DNA from: Isoetes taiwanensis
Lineage: Eukaryota > Streptophyta > Lycopodiopsida > Isoetales > Isoetaceae
Assembly (NCBI GenBank): GCA_021234155.1
Contig: JAJEKV010000031.1
Span: 8,012,748-8,076,747, forward strand
Direction of reading: 5' to 3'
DNA: 64,000 nucleotides
The translations under genes and the position numbers were made by a program. Shown here in pieces: positions 1 through 11,199 of this stretch (its first letter is position 1; every line of letters starts with the position of its first letter). Under the pieces are notes generated by a model. That model searched no databases. It was not told where the DNA came from and was given only the letters and a program-made list of their open reading frames with translations.

Positions 1-174
1 GTTCAATGTTTCAATGTTTCTTTAGAAATTAAATTTGTATTTATGCAGGAATAAGAACACAAATTGCAAAAGGAGAAAAGAAAGATGATTCGTGAATAAA
101 GTGTCACATTTTTCAAGGCATTTATTATCTGCATATGGTGTTATTACGGTGGCCCAGAAAAAGATACTGATGGC

Positions 175-1429
175 TTATGAGCGTTTCTTCCTATCTGAGA
201 ATGCTAAAGTCAAATAATGAAACCTGACCATCTCAAAAGCAGGACATCTTAGCAGAGTATGGCTTTCATCTTCAATAACCTGTAACTGACAACATGCACA
301 TAATCTCGCTTCTCGTGGCAATTGTATCCGCTCCCATCTATATGTCTCAATCCGTAGCTTATGGGACCCTGTGCGAATTGATGTAATAGCTACAAGCTTT
401 TTCCTAGACAAGGAAGCAAGCAAATAAGCTTGTGGTCCTGGTGCCAAAATGGGATTTATATGTGCATGATAATGACCAGTTTGAACTTGGGTCAAGGTAA
501 CTACATCCCACATCTTTTGAGAAAACTAACCATCGAGATATTGTTGCAAAAGCCGGGGATCAATAATAGCAAGCACCATGCAGTGTTCCGGTTGCACAAA
601 CCACCTGGAAAACCATGCAAACAATACATCGTTTCAAACGCTAAGGAGATTCATCCTTGGCAAACACGAGAAGAGGGTGCCTATCGTCATCTATGTGATG
701 CACCTTGCTGAAATAGTGATGACGCTTCATGGCAGAATGTTGAAGAGGCCAAAAAACCTGTCTCTTGTAAAAGTATAGCATAGGACACCATGGTTTTGAC
801 GCCTAGGCTATAAGTAAGGAAGGACTTTTGCACCCGTTCCAAGCTCTACCAAAGCACTAGCATTAATGGCATGCCCCGTACTTCAAAACCACATAGTAAA
901 ACGAACTCTACCAAAGCCCAAAACAAGTGATCTTTTCATGACCAATCATGAATCTCTGCATGAAAACAATTATTTTGCATTGTATAGAGTGCTCTCCAGC
1001 CATCAATCACACGCTTGGAATACACTGTTCCCATAGTGCGTTCTTACAGAACTCTACACCAAGATACTTGTAGCTATCTACAACTTCAACTTCGTGGCTA
1101 TCATAGTGCAAAGTTAGAACAATATGCCGAGAAGATTGAACTACCAAGAGCTTGGTCTTTTGGAGATTAACATGCAGGCCTGTATTCTCACAAAAATTGT
1201 ACAGAACATGTAAATGTTGTTACATACTAGCAGTTATATGTGCCATAAGCAAAACATCGTCAGCATATATAATAAGCAAACCATAAGACTTGCCATTGGA
1301 TAGATGTCGCAGGCCCTTTTTTACTACCTTCTCTGTGAATTGAAGAATATTACCTACCAACGGAGGCACAGAATTAAGAATCCCAGGACGATCATATAAT
1401 TGGACCAATCGTTCATCCCATTGCTGCAT
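175..1429 (-). mobile_element. LINE (L1-type non-LTR retrotransposon) relic, RT to 3' zinc-finger region
   Basis: A decayed non-LTR retrotransposon read on the minus strand. At its 5' side (1220-1429) a segment contains YADDVLLMA, the catalytic palm motif of LINE reverse transcriptase. Around 1020-1200 the minus strand reads GLHVNLQKTKLLV and then VVDSYKYLGVEF, the typical LINE RT thumb region. At 175-513 an open stretch carries IRTGSHKLRIETYRWERI, a Cys pair (CACC) and EDESHTLLRCPAF, matching the C-terminal zinc-finger-like region of plant LINEs. Frameshifts and stops separate the pieces, so it cannot encode a working protein. No 3' poly(A) (poly-T on this strand) appears before the window edge, so the 3' end may lie outside. 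Confidence 0.75.
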
Positions 1430-1454
1430 AGGAATATGTCTAAGAGTAGGATGT

Positions 1455-1477
1455 GGGGGTTGGGGGGTTGGGGGAGG
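1455..1477 (+). other. G-run cluster (potential G-quadruplex)
   Basis: Runs of five, six and five G (1455-1459, 1462-1467, 1470-1474) separated by TT, then GG at 1476-1477. The spacing would allow a G-quadruplex, although the fourth tract is only two G long. Confidence 0.4.
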
Positions 1478-2258
1478 ATAACACTTCCCCTATTGTACTT
1501 ACAATCTGTGACTATTATATCATCTTGTCCACTTTACATGTCCATGGAGACACTCTCCACATCTCGAGTAACCCATATCACCCATGTTTTTTTTCCTTTT
1601 TTTTTGGGGGGTGATATGATTAAGTAGACTTGAAGATATTAACCACTTGATACACAGTTTAAGATAGATAGGAAACAAAAAGAGATAATTCCCAGAGTCT
1701 TATGACAGCTCTATTCAAGAACAAATGAACTTGGTCTCCGCAACCAAGCTTTGGAGCATCCAGTTTCCACCCAACCGGATCCAAGACTAAGGCAATGTCA
1801 AGGGCCTAAGGGCCAAAGGAATTGATCAGGGCCTATTTCCCTTCAGCACATGATCAACCCATTCTACAATAGCTTTGGATTTAAATGGGTTCAGACACAG
1901 CTACTAATGGCAAGGAGTAAATTCACTGGCAGACTTCTCCAAGAAGAAGATCGCACTTAAGGTTCAGCTTGTAAGATCCTCAATCGCTGCCAGCCTTCTG
2001 CAGACTGGATTGGATCTGGACCAGGGAACAAAGACCGGATCCTTTGTGTCGAATTTGGGAGCCGCTTACTGGCCCTAACAGTAACAGGAGTCTTCCGCCT
2101 CTTTAATCTGTACTAACAGCATCCTTATATTTGTGCCAACCGGTTCTCCCTGTTAACAGTTCGGCCCTTTACTCTAGTAAAAAGCAACGGCTATTCAGGT
2201 CGCCACAAAATCGCCCCTTTTTGACAAATATAGTTGCATGAAAACCTTGCATGCAGCT

Positions 2259-2671
2259 TTCCTTATCTTAGAAGATATTTCGCCCTTCTTTTTTGATTGT
2301 AATGCTTGGATATAGTCCCTTGCCTCTTTTATTAAATCTTATAACCATTGGTCCATTGGTCTTTATGCCCCATTGCCTTAATCCCTTACATTTGGATCAC
2401 TCCCCCTAGCATGCTCCATATCAATTCCATCCCTTCTTTAAAAAAGATCGTCTGCGATCTTTCGAATGCACTTGAGATGGGTCCATCCCTTCTCAAGATA
2501 ATTGCTCCCAAATCAAATTGCATCGAAGGGTTCCTTATCTTAGAAGATATTTCGCCCTTCTTTTTTGATTGTAATGCTTGGATATAGTCCCTTGCCTCTT
2601 TTATTAAATCTTATAACCATTGGTCCATTGGTCTTTATGCCCCATTGCCTTAATCCCTTGCATTTGGATCA
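2259..2671. repeat. Direct repeat pair, 141 bp, period 272 bp
   Basis: The block 2259-2399 recurs at 2531-2671. By eye the only difference is one base (TTACA versus TTGCA near the 3' end). A 131-bp spacer separates the copies. The near identity indicates a recent local duplication. Confidence 0.85.
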
Positions 2672-3645
2672 TTATACATTAAAATGACTCACCCTTTAGG
2701 TTACCACAACATGCAACGTTAGCATTGTCACTCCGCTATCACTTGAATTACCCTCTCTATAAACACCTCTCATTCCACCTTTTGGCTCCTCCTACCTTCG
2801 ATTCAGTGCCTCAGCTCCACACATCTTCGCCTTGAACTTCGGCCACACTATCTAAGCTCTTGGCTACGAACACTAAACGATTAGTCCAACTCTCCTCATG
2901 GTACTGTACTAACTTAGTATGTCCTATTGTGGGTATATGGACATTTGCTTGATCTCGAGTGTATGATCTTGCTAGTATGTTATGTTTTATGGATGAACTT
3001 GATGGATGCTCTAGTTGTTAAGCTTGCACTCAGTGCATATCAGGGAAAAGAACTATCTCTTATAGTTGAAGAAAAACTATGAACGTTTTTTTGTGCCAAA
3101 AATCTATGGTAGATCATCTATATTTTCTGTAACTGTATCTGTTGTAAGGAAGGTAAGGCGTGCCATCCATTCCTCTAACTAAAACATGTTTGGTTGAACC
3201 ACATCCACAACTTTATCCATGTACTATAGGAGCTTGCCAGACTATTTGTGGAGTTCTAGTCCATGTTTAAGACACTAATCCAAGTAAAGATCAAACATTT
3301 TGAGGTCTTTCTGAGATCGTGTTACTTAAAAATGAAAACAGAATGATGGAGCTTTGCCCAAATATCTGTCCTTTTTCAATTTTAGACAAACATACACTTA
3401 AAATATTAATACCCTGGTTGTGGTAGTTTTGTGATACAAAAAAATGGTATCATAGCTCATGGAATTCTAGCAAAGGGTGTGATATCAAACTGCACAGTTA
3501 CATGCTTATTGCACGATTTTCATCGATCTTTTGGCTTCTTTCAATGCAGAAGCGGTTCAAAAAAAAAAGAAGGGGGAATCTTCACTCTTATCTATTCTTA
3601 TGCAGCATCAGATTCCAATTCACCTCGACTTGGAGTGAACTGTAA

Positions 3646-3671
3646 TGGTAGAATAGAATAGAATAGAATAT
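3646..3671. repeat. (GAATA)n microsatellite
   Basis: About four copies of a pentanucleotide (tagaa/gaata) repeat in the intergenic space upstream of the small three-exon gene. Confidence 0.7.
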
Positions 3672-3963
3672 GATTTTATCGAGAGAACAACTATTTTATG
3701 AAAATGGCAGGAAGGAACCATAACAACATTTTTTTCCAAACAAGTTCCAAGCTCCACGTTTCTTTAATCAAAGAATTGATAAGTTAGGATTTTCATGTGA
3801 GGGGGCTCACATTCGGGAAAAAAAGGGTTAACAATTAGAAAAATGGAGAATATAGTTATGATTGAGAGGGGGAAATTCAACGGCCAAGATTGAAAATAAA
3901 AAGGAAGGTTCAAGCTTATTATATCCGTTGTTTACGTTTGCGATTTCCAGATATTTACATTGG

Positions 3964-4845
3964 ATGCGCGCAGCAGCTAGGGCAGCTATGGATCCCAAGA
4001 ACATGAGTCCAAATGCCGAACTTTTTCAATATTTGGATGCGATGGTGCACCAGGTTAGCAATTTTACTTCTTTCCAATTTTACTCGTCCCCTACGCTTCA
4101 CGATTTAGAGATCTAGACAGTACTTATTTCCTTCTACTGGCTTCATTTGTTCCTTTCTCCATTGAAAAAAACTGGCATATATCAATATGATGAGAATTCT
4201 TGATGATTGGATGAGTGCATGATGGAAGTTAATAGACAGACTAATTTGTCCAATTAACAGTTGAGGATGATAACATTAACAGTTGGAAGCTGCTGATGGT
4301 GGATTGGATCTGGATTTACGTGAGAAAATTGCTGCACTTCATGCCGAAACAGTGAAGATACCATCCGTGTCAACAAGTGAGATGAATCAGGTATTGCTGT
4401 CAATACTGTTTTATGTTAGCCACTCTTTGAACTTCTTAGGAATAAGTACCTGACCACTGTCATATGTCGAGCATAACATAGTTGGCCATATTTGAAGTTG
4501 ATTAGTATAGAAGAGGAAAACAGGGTTTTGGTATGCATGCTAGATGAGATTTGTATGAAACTACTTATGATAAATTTACAATGGGTATTATAGTGGGACT
4601 AGTGTTTGCAGATTGAAATTGAATGCGAGCTTGACCGTTTATCAGGCAAGCTGGCTTCAATAGATAAAAAGATTGCTGAGTTGGCTTGTGACCCAGAAGT
4701 GAAGCAGCTGTTGGAGGAGAGTGCTAGCTTGTGGATGCCAGTGGTGACAAGCACAGTTGAAGAACGCAGAGAAGTCCTTTCAGAAAGATCTGGAAAACAA
4801 CCTAAGAAAACATTTGAACAACATCTTCATGAACCTGGAAAGTAA
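3964..4845 (+). CDS. Small conserved-looking protein, unknown function, three exons
   Basis: Three exons splice in frame: 3964-4053, 4283-4390 and 4612-4845 including the stop. Both introns are phase 0 with GT-AG ends, giving 143 aa. The start was taken at 3964 (MRAAARAAMDPKNMSP) because it precedes a well-formed protein; reading upstream of it is low in coding character. The protein is Ala/Met-rich at its N-terminus, then mostly helical and charged, with heptad-like stretches in exon 3 (LDRLSGKLASIDKKIAEL) followed by a Trp-containing segment (LLEESASLWMPVV) and a polar tail. No signal peptide, membrane segment or catalytic motif is visible. I do not recognise the family. Clean splicing with no internal stops argues for a genuine host gene. 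It is tandem-convergent with ECR1 on the other strand. Confidence 0.7.
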
Positions 4846-6340
4846 TGGGTTGAAAATCTCCGATGCAGATTTTGACCTTTGCAGTTGATGCGAACATACT
4901 GACATAATTAAATTTAGCTACCCTGTCCAAAGAAACTGTTATTGGCATGGGGTGGACATCACATGTGCAAGCAAATAATGAATGAAGACAAATCCAGGTT
5001 TTGGCATGGCATTGATGATATAAAGCCATTTCAAAAATGGAGCTTGCTGTTTTCTAAATCTCTTGATGAGTGTCAAGATTTTTTTTTTTGTTTAGGCTTA
5101 TCGGAATGTCAAGCCATAGTGCTGTATATCTGAATGGCGTACCTGCCAAATTCTTGTATAAAATTCTTTCGTTGGGCAAGGTAATGTCTAAAGTAGGTAA
5201 TGCTTGTGCAGAGGAGTTTTAGTATTTAGCACATAGATCGGTAGATCAAGACTTGCAACGGAAACATATCATTGAAATCAAGAACCTGCTACACACCATA
5301 TTTCGCAACATATCACAATTTCAGTCTATCACTGTGATGAGCAGAAGCTTCAGCAATTGTGATCTCCAGGAGCTTCCAATAATTGTAATTGAAATAATAT
5401 GCAAGTTGGGAGTAAGTAAAGTTGGACATTCTTGTTTGGGAGAATAGTGCAAACTAACATTATTTGTGGTGTTTGAAGATCTGGTGGTAATAGATTGCTG
5501 CCAGAAGTCTTGATTATTTGATGAAAAATTGCATCATGACAAAGCATTAGTCATTTGTCATGCCCTGAGCTTCGAACTCATGACGTTGATAGGAAAAATA
5601 ATTTCAAAGTTATTCTGACTATCAGCCTTTCAGCCAAAATAGCACAACAAATTAGTGCCATAGAAGGTCAATATCCTCCCGTTTTCAAAAGAACCCCAGC
5701 AAGGAATGCATGCAAAGGCGGCCAGATACGTTAATATGTACAAGTCTCCTTTTCTCAATGTCTCTAAAACTCAGATTGCAAAGAAAAAAAAAAAATGGTC
5801 TGTAATGTGTGAACGTAATGTTAAAAGAGGTAAGTTACTTTGACTAATGACGTCATAGTCGATTTGTGGACAAGTGGTTGGGCTCAAGTACTCTTCTTGA
5901 AGCAAAGTCAAGATTTAGCGGCTTGATTAAGCACGGTGCATCAGATCTTAATGTTGCATTATTTTTACTCATCTCATTTAAGCCATAAGAGAATCTTTGA
6001 CCAATTTCAGCAACACTGATATAGATTGAATACTCCGGGCCACTAACAAGGACTCACCATATAAACTCTTTGGAGAAGTCAGCATGTGGTTAAGGTGAAG
6101 CCAGATGGCTACTTTAAATCCTTTAGCTCAACGAATAGTTTCGTATACACTACTCTCTTGGCCTATGACCCAAAATTGGTGCCATTCCTGAAAACTTTCT
6201 TTTTCCATCTGCAGTCTGGCAAGCAAGAAACAATTTCATGATGAAACACAATACCGAGTCTTTAGAAACATTCCTTGCCGATGATTCCTTCTCGCCCTTG
6301 AATATATGATCTTCATTCCACACCCAGCAAATTTTTTACA
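4846..6340. other. Intergenic between the small gene and ECR1; no gene recognised
   Basis: Only short chance reading frames. It contains the 3' sides of two convergent genes. A palindromic ATGACGTCAT (5847-5856), the core bZIP/CRE-type binding sequence, is present but far from any mapped start, so its relevance is unknown. Confidence 0.5.
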
Positions 6341-9300
6341 CTAGTTGCCGCAAACAATATCCATATCATTGGTAGTTGTAAATGTGATACTGACACGCAA
6401 TGTGCCAGTTAGCTTTTTGTCATTGACATTCAGGGTCTTTCTGTCATTGGTCACTTGGGAATCAATTAATGAAAGTAGTGTCCGTTGAAGATTTGGCCTA
6501 GTCATTTCCTCCAGCACTGGAGGTGCTTGCATATACAAATTGTTTCCTTCATGTGAAATGCTTGGTTTTGATAGCTTCTCCTTAAATCTTGGATCAGCAA
6601 GCAACATGTCTATAAACTGAAACACAAGAAGATAGTAAATCTAAATGAACAAACATTTGAGGTGCATCTAATCAGACGATTACCTGCTGTAATGTGATTG
6701 AATCATCCACCTTAACTGGAACTCCTGGGCTGCATATTATGCAATTCGGGTCTTTGTCATAGGAAACTGTATGAGTGTACACGCCAGATGTTCCCACATA
6801 CCTGCATAGCGCCCAGTGAGCCACTAATCTTCTTTGCAAAATGACCAGACAGTAACTATAAAGGGAACCCACATTGTGTAGTTGTCCATCCCTTTACTGC
6901 ACATTGTTGCAATTTTTAATGCTTCCAAAGAACACATGGCAGCAATTATTGCATTTGTAGATGCAATAGCAGGTATTATATTCTTCACTACCCCCTGAAA
7001 AATAGTTCAAACATTAGCTCAGGGGCGAGAAAAGTCACAGGTCCAATCAAGCAGTAAATTTTGTTGCATAGCATTTTAATATCAGATTACATCTAATGAC
7101 AGTGCCATTGACTGTTTCCAAATTGAAAGTCTTATCCAGTCCTATGTATTTCATAAATTTCTAAATATGCAAGAGGCGTTGATGCTGAACCTGTGTCAAA
7201 GAATATGTCACTCCACTTATGTTAAACTGCTCTGCTCTTTTAAGTGCCTGTGTGCAAAACCTACCATTAGCAAAAATTGATATCTTTAAAGAGACACAAA
7301 ATATGTAGGCTCAAATACCTGCTCATAGATCCATTTCATATGCTCTGGATTATCGGAATCAAATGATTCATCTGTCCTGTCCTGCAAAAAAAAAACAGAT
7401 AATATGTAAAATTGAATGATAAGATTTCATCGGTAAAAGACAGAACCTTACCTGGCCCCATTGAATAAGATGTACATATTCAATACAATGAACCGGCGAG
7501 CGGGGTGTCTCGGCAAGCGTACACAGAGGAAACGTGACTTGAGGTGGGAAAAGCCACAGCGTGCAATGAAAACATGGCGTAACACCAGGTAAAATAACGC
7601 GAGCATGCCCTTTAAAACCCTCAGTCCCCCCATCAACCATTGGCTTGATTGTGGAATAATCAGGCGTACCATCCGCATCATACTCTTTAAAGAATGCCAA
7701 AAACACATTAGCCCTTCGTCATGGCTCTAACCAATGTTTGAAATATAGTAAAATTAGGCAAACAGATATCAAATTATGACTGCATGAAAAATGGGATACA
7801 CGAATTTTTTTTTGCAAGAGAGCCGAGGTCCCAGGAATGGAAGCATTACTGCAGAAGTTGATGGCTCCTAGGAACAAGATATAGTTCCCAAAAAAACAGA
7901 AATTCTGCAACAGAAGAAAAGGTCCCAGGAAATGGAAGCATTACTGCAGAAGTTGGCTCCTCCTAGAAACAAAGGCATAGTTCTCAAAAGGAAAGCAATG
8001 AGAATCGGAGACATACACGCGATGGAAGTTTAAGCTTGGCAATTGATCTGATGATTTAGGAAAATAACAGAATTTCAATAGAAGAAGGGGAACAACTTTT
8101 GCACTATAGCTAACAAATGCCATCCAAAAGTATAAAACTTTACTGTGCTTATATGTTTTTCTAGTGTGCCCTCAAATGTAGAATTCTTCTGCTTCCTTTA
8201 TTTAATCTTCGGTTCGATATCCTGGCCCGAACATTACTTGATACCTAGGAAGTTAATCATTATACTGACGACACTTAAAAAGTACATATCAGAGTTTTGA
8301 TCATGGTACCTAGGAAGCTACAGACTACCGAATTGATATAACTCCGTGCCTCAAGAGAATCTAAGCCAAGTACAATTATTTGGAATTCCCGATAGAAATC
8401 CATTTCCTTCTCCTCGATCCTACAAAAGTGTGGGGTAACTGTAACCCCTTTCACTCGTTGCATCACTCTGGAAGCTGCAACCTCAGCTTTTGGCTTTCCT
8501 ACATCACTCATCCTGTATAAAAAACACTATCTCAAGTTACATTACTATTAGCAACACATCCCTTTAGTTGCAAAAATGAACAATTTGCAGAAATTTCCTC
8601 TGTGAGTGGTTCATCCTGCTATTCTGGCTTACATTTACCTTCTTCCAATCTGACATTCTCTCATTGTTTTGACTTCGGGGTGTTACCCTAACATAAAGTT
8701 GTTATGTCTTAACATACACATGAGACATGCAACAAATAGAGAAGGTTAGGTGCAACGAAACCATCAAAGAATCACGTTCAGCCCCAGACATATTCTGCTA
8801 CAATAATCTCTAGAGTACTACCTAAAATTCTCCAAATATTGTCTTTTTTGAAAAGAATGATTCTTTATTTTATTGCGGCATTGAAAATGCACCGAGGAAG
8901 TTGGACCATTAACAATGCCCCATGCAAAAATAATCAGAGCACTGCTGCTGCCCAACTTCCAGTCAGACCTGTTTCCAGCTGATCTATTGTTAACCATATA
9001 AAAGCAAGAAGATGCCGTTAACCATCTGCTGTTTACTTTATTCAGGCAATGTGTGATCCATCTTTGCATGTATAGATGCTCTGAGTTTAAATACTATTAC
9101 GCTGAACTTGCTTTGATACTTGTTCCTTTACAAGCAGCTAAATTAGTACTGTGTATTAACACATTGGCAAAATATAAGACTTTAATCTTATACCAAGTTA
9201 CTAATGCAGTGGAAATCACATAAAATATATATTGTACAGAGATATAGCTGTTCTGTCTTTATCTTCCAGGAGGAGACATTCTTGCCAATTACAAGCGTAG

Positions 9301-9748
9301 AGAATGTGGGGAAATTTTCAGAGTTTAGACACTTTCAACAACATTATGCATCTTGAATGATAAAAAACTGGTCTCGATGAAAATAAAATAATGAGATACC
9401 TGAAAAGAAACTGACGATTGAGATTGGATACGTCAATAGTGTCCATGTCAATAACATCAATATTTCCAAAACCCGAGAGTGCCAGATCCTTCAGCAGCTC
9501 ACATCCAAGACCACCGGCACCGATGACTAATACTCGCAGATCATTCTTCAGAAGCTTTAGTAACTGGGGAGAAGTCCTGGTTGTCAGGGTAGGATGGTTT
9601 TATGAATTGAAAAAAATTGACAGCTTCATACCTCAGGACCAGGCTCAAACCCAGGACCTGCGAGATTACTAGGGCGCAGAAGGAGGCGTTCTAAATCCCG
9701 CCATCGACCGCCCAACTCCATAGTTACGTCTTGCTCGCTGCTGTCCAT
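6341..9748 (-). CDS. ECR1: NEDD8-activating enzyme E1 catalytic subunit (ECR1/UBA3)
   Basis: Catalytic half of the heterodimeric NEDD8/RUB E1 (partner AXR1/APPBP1): it adenylates NEDD8, forms a thioester and passes NEDD8 to the E2, feeding cullin neddylation. Nine GT-AG exons join in frame to 450 aa, close to the plant family's usual length: 9632-9748, 9400-9563, 8310-8512, 7452-7684, 7319-7381, 7191-7247, 6873-6994, 6684-6801, 6341-6616. Residues about 54-59 are the GAGGLG nucleotide-binding loop, followed by DVIDMD and NLNRQFLF of the adenylation fold. The catalytic Cys is about residue 216 in PLCTLAETP. Two zinc-binding Cys pairs are at about 199/202 (PCFHC) and 340/343 (CIIC). The C-terminal exon carries [10 protein letters not shown] and the ubiquitin-fold E2-binding region. 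All key residues are present and no break is seen, so it is probably functional. Confidence 0.95.
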
Positions 9749-9891
9749 GGTAGTAGCTTTATAAAATGGCAAGATTTATAGACGTTTTTGTGGCTTTTTT
9801 AATTCGGGGCTAGGCACAAAGCAATGGTTGAGATGTTTCAAACATTCTTTTGCATCCTGATATCCTACTCTTAAAAGCTTCTTGAGATGTA

Positions 9892-9991
9892 TAAGGGTAA
9901 GACAACTCGGAAGTGATTCCCGGATTGGCAGCCACCGGCGTTAGCCGGGAGCTGCAAGCCGGTGAATCACTGACCGGTTTTCTTACCCTTA
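9892..9991. repeat. 100-bp near-perfect hairpin (foldback/MITE-like)
   Basis: An inverted repeat about the axis 9941.5. The outer arms TAAGGGTAAGA (9892-9902) and TCTTACCCTTA (9981-9991) pair exactly. Further exact pairs on the same axis are AGTGATTC/GAATCACT, GCAGC/GCTGC and CCGGC/GCCGG. Outer TA dinucleotides would fit a TA target-site duplication of a Stowaway-like MITE. It could instead be a hairpin RNA precursor. It lies about 145 bp upstream of the ECR1 start codon. Confidence 0.8.
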
Positions 9992-10420
9992 CAATATCAT
10001 GGTTGGGGAGTGATTTTGAGCTCACGGCTGATGGCTATGGTGCTATGATTTTAATCCCTATTTGGTTTTGATCTCTGTTTCCCTTTCATATCCGTTCTTC
10101 AGCTGCTGTACAAGGTCAGAATAAGAAGCAAAACAACAAATAGTTGTTCTTCAGCTTCTGTACACGGTCGGACGGAACAAGCAGCAACACAAATTCCTGT
10201 TTCTGTAACCGGATCAACAGGTAATCCGGAATCTTCATACCCGATTAGCATTCCTGGATATTGGCCGTGCCACATGGCATCAGGGAAATACACCACCGGA
10301 AGAAATCACGACCCAACCATGATATTGTTTTAAATTCTCTTTAGATGCTTCTTGGTTCCAAATTTGGGTGCAACAACAATAGAGACGATGATAATTTGTT
10401 CGTTGAAGTGCTTTCGTGTA

Positions 10421-10565
10421 TGGGGGCATGCCCACCATACTACTTTCCTATGTGGCCGGTGGGACCCTGCCACTTCTCGGTGTGGTCCGTGGGCCCCGCG
10501 ATTGGCGACAGCCAGGAGCGGGTCACTGGCCCACCAAAAAGTGGGACCGATGGGTTATGCCCCCA
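10421..10565. repeat. GC-rich palindromic MITE-like element, 145 bp
   Basis: Ends are TGGGGGCAT (10421-10429) and its exact complement ATGCCCCCA (10557-10565), with further imperfect pairing inward and a GGGCCC palindrome at the centre (10491-10496). Base composition is much richer in GC than the flanks. No convincing target-site duplication was seen. Confidence 0.6.
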
Positions 10566-11199
10566 GAACATAGAAATGAGGAGCAGATTTGTCCCCCCCT
10601 TCTTTCTCGCCATTTTCTGTAAGGCGGAGCTGCGGCTATGGCATTGACGCCCTCCTCAGCCCCCTACTCCTTCTTTTTGAGACCTATGCCATGGCTTCAA
10701 GTTTAGATATAATTTCTTTTTTCTCCTTATGCTTTCAAAGATGCTTTGATGCTAATTTTTCGTGCATGCAGGTCTTCGGCCTTCCAGATCTTCTGTTTGC
10801 ATACAGCAGTGCCATGTTTTCGTTTAAGATGCTTTTATAGAGAAAATAAGCCCTCTAGGTTGGGAGTAACCTCTAAGCTTTGTTGTCCACGAAATTGGCT
10901 TTTCAGTTTCCATTCTAGATTGTAGGGACATGCCACGTGGTAGCACGTAGTTAAGGCTCAAACAAAATTTGCGGCCCTATTTCCATGTTGTATGCAAGTA
11001 TTTTGAAGAGAATATATGGGAAAAATCGAAAAGGGCTGACTTTTTCAGTTGTATAATTCAGATCTCAGTGACTTTTGTTGCCAATATCAGCATCCTTGGG
11101 TGTCCAGTTCTTATTGCGAGGTTGCAATTTGTTATAAATAATGAATCTATTCTTTAAGTGAAACGAAAAGCATGTGTCATCCAGTAATTGATAGCTTGT
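10566..11199. other. Stretch without a recognisable gene
   Basis: Only short reading frames without recognisable motifs. It may include degraded 5' parts of the LINE that follows, but nothing supports a boundary. Confidence 0.4.

Larger units (their letters stand above)
1430..3963. other. Intergenic; no gene recognised
   Basis: No convincing coding sequence. It holds a G-rich tract (1455-1477), a 141-bp direct repeat pair (2259-2399 and 2531-2671), a TATA-like CTCTATAAACACC at about 2755-2767 with no recognisable gene after it, and a short (GAATA)n tract near 3646-3671. The repeats followed by a TATA motif could belong to a solo LTR or other promoter-bearing repeat, but no boundaries were found. 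Confidence 0.5.

Noticed and set aside
9757-9768. TATA-like TTTTATAAAG at the ECR1 5' side
   Set aside because: It lies only about 10 bp before the start codon, too close to serve as the core promoter.
9810-10025. Minus-strand 71-codon frame near the ECR1 5' end
   Set aside because: It is the translation of the 100-bp hairpin and flanks; no motif, no family.
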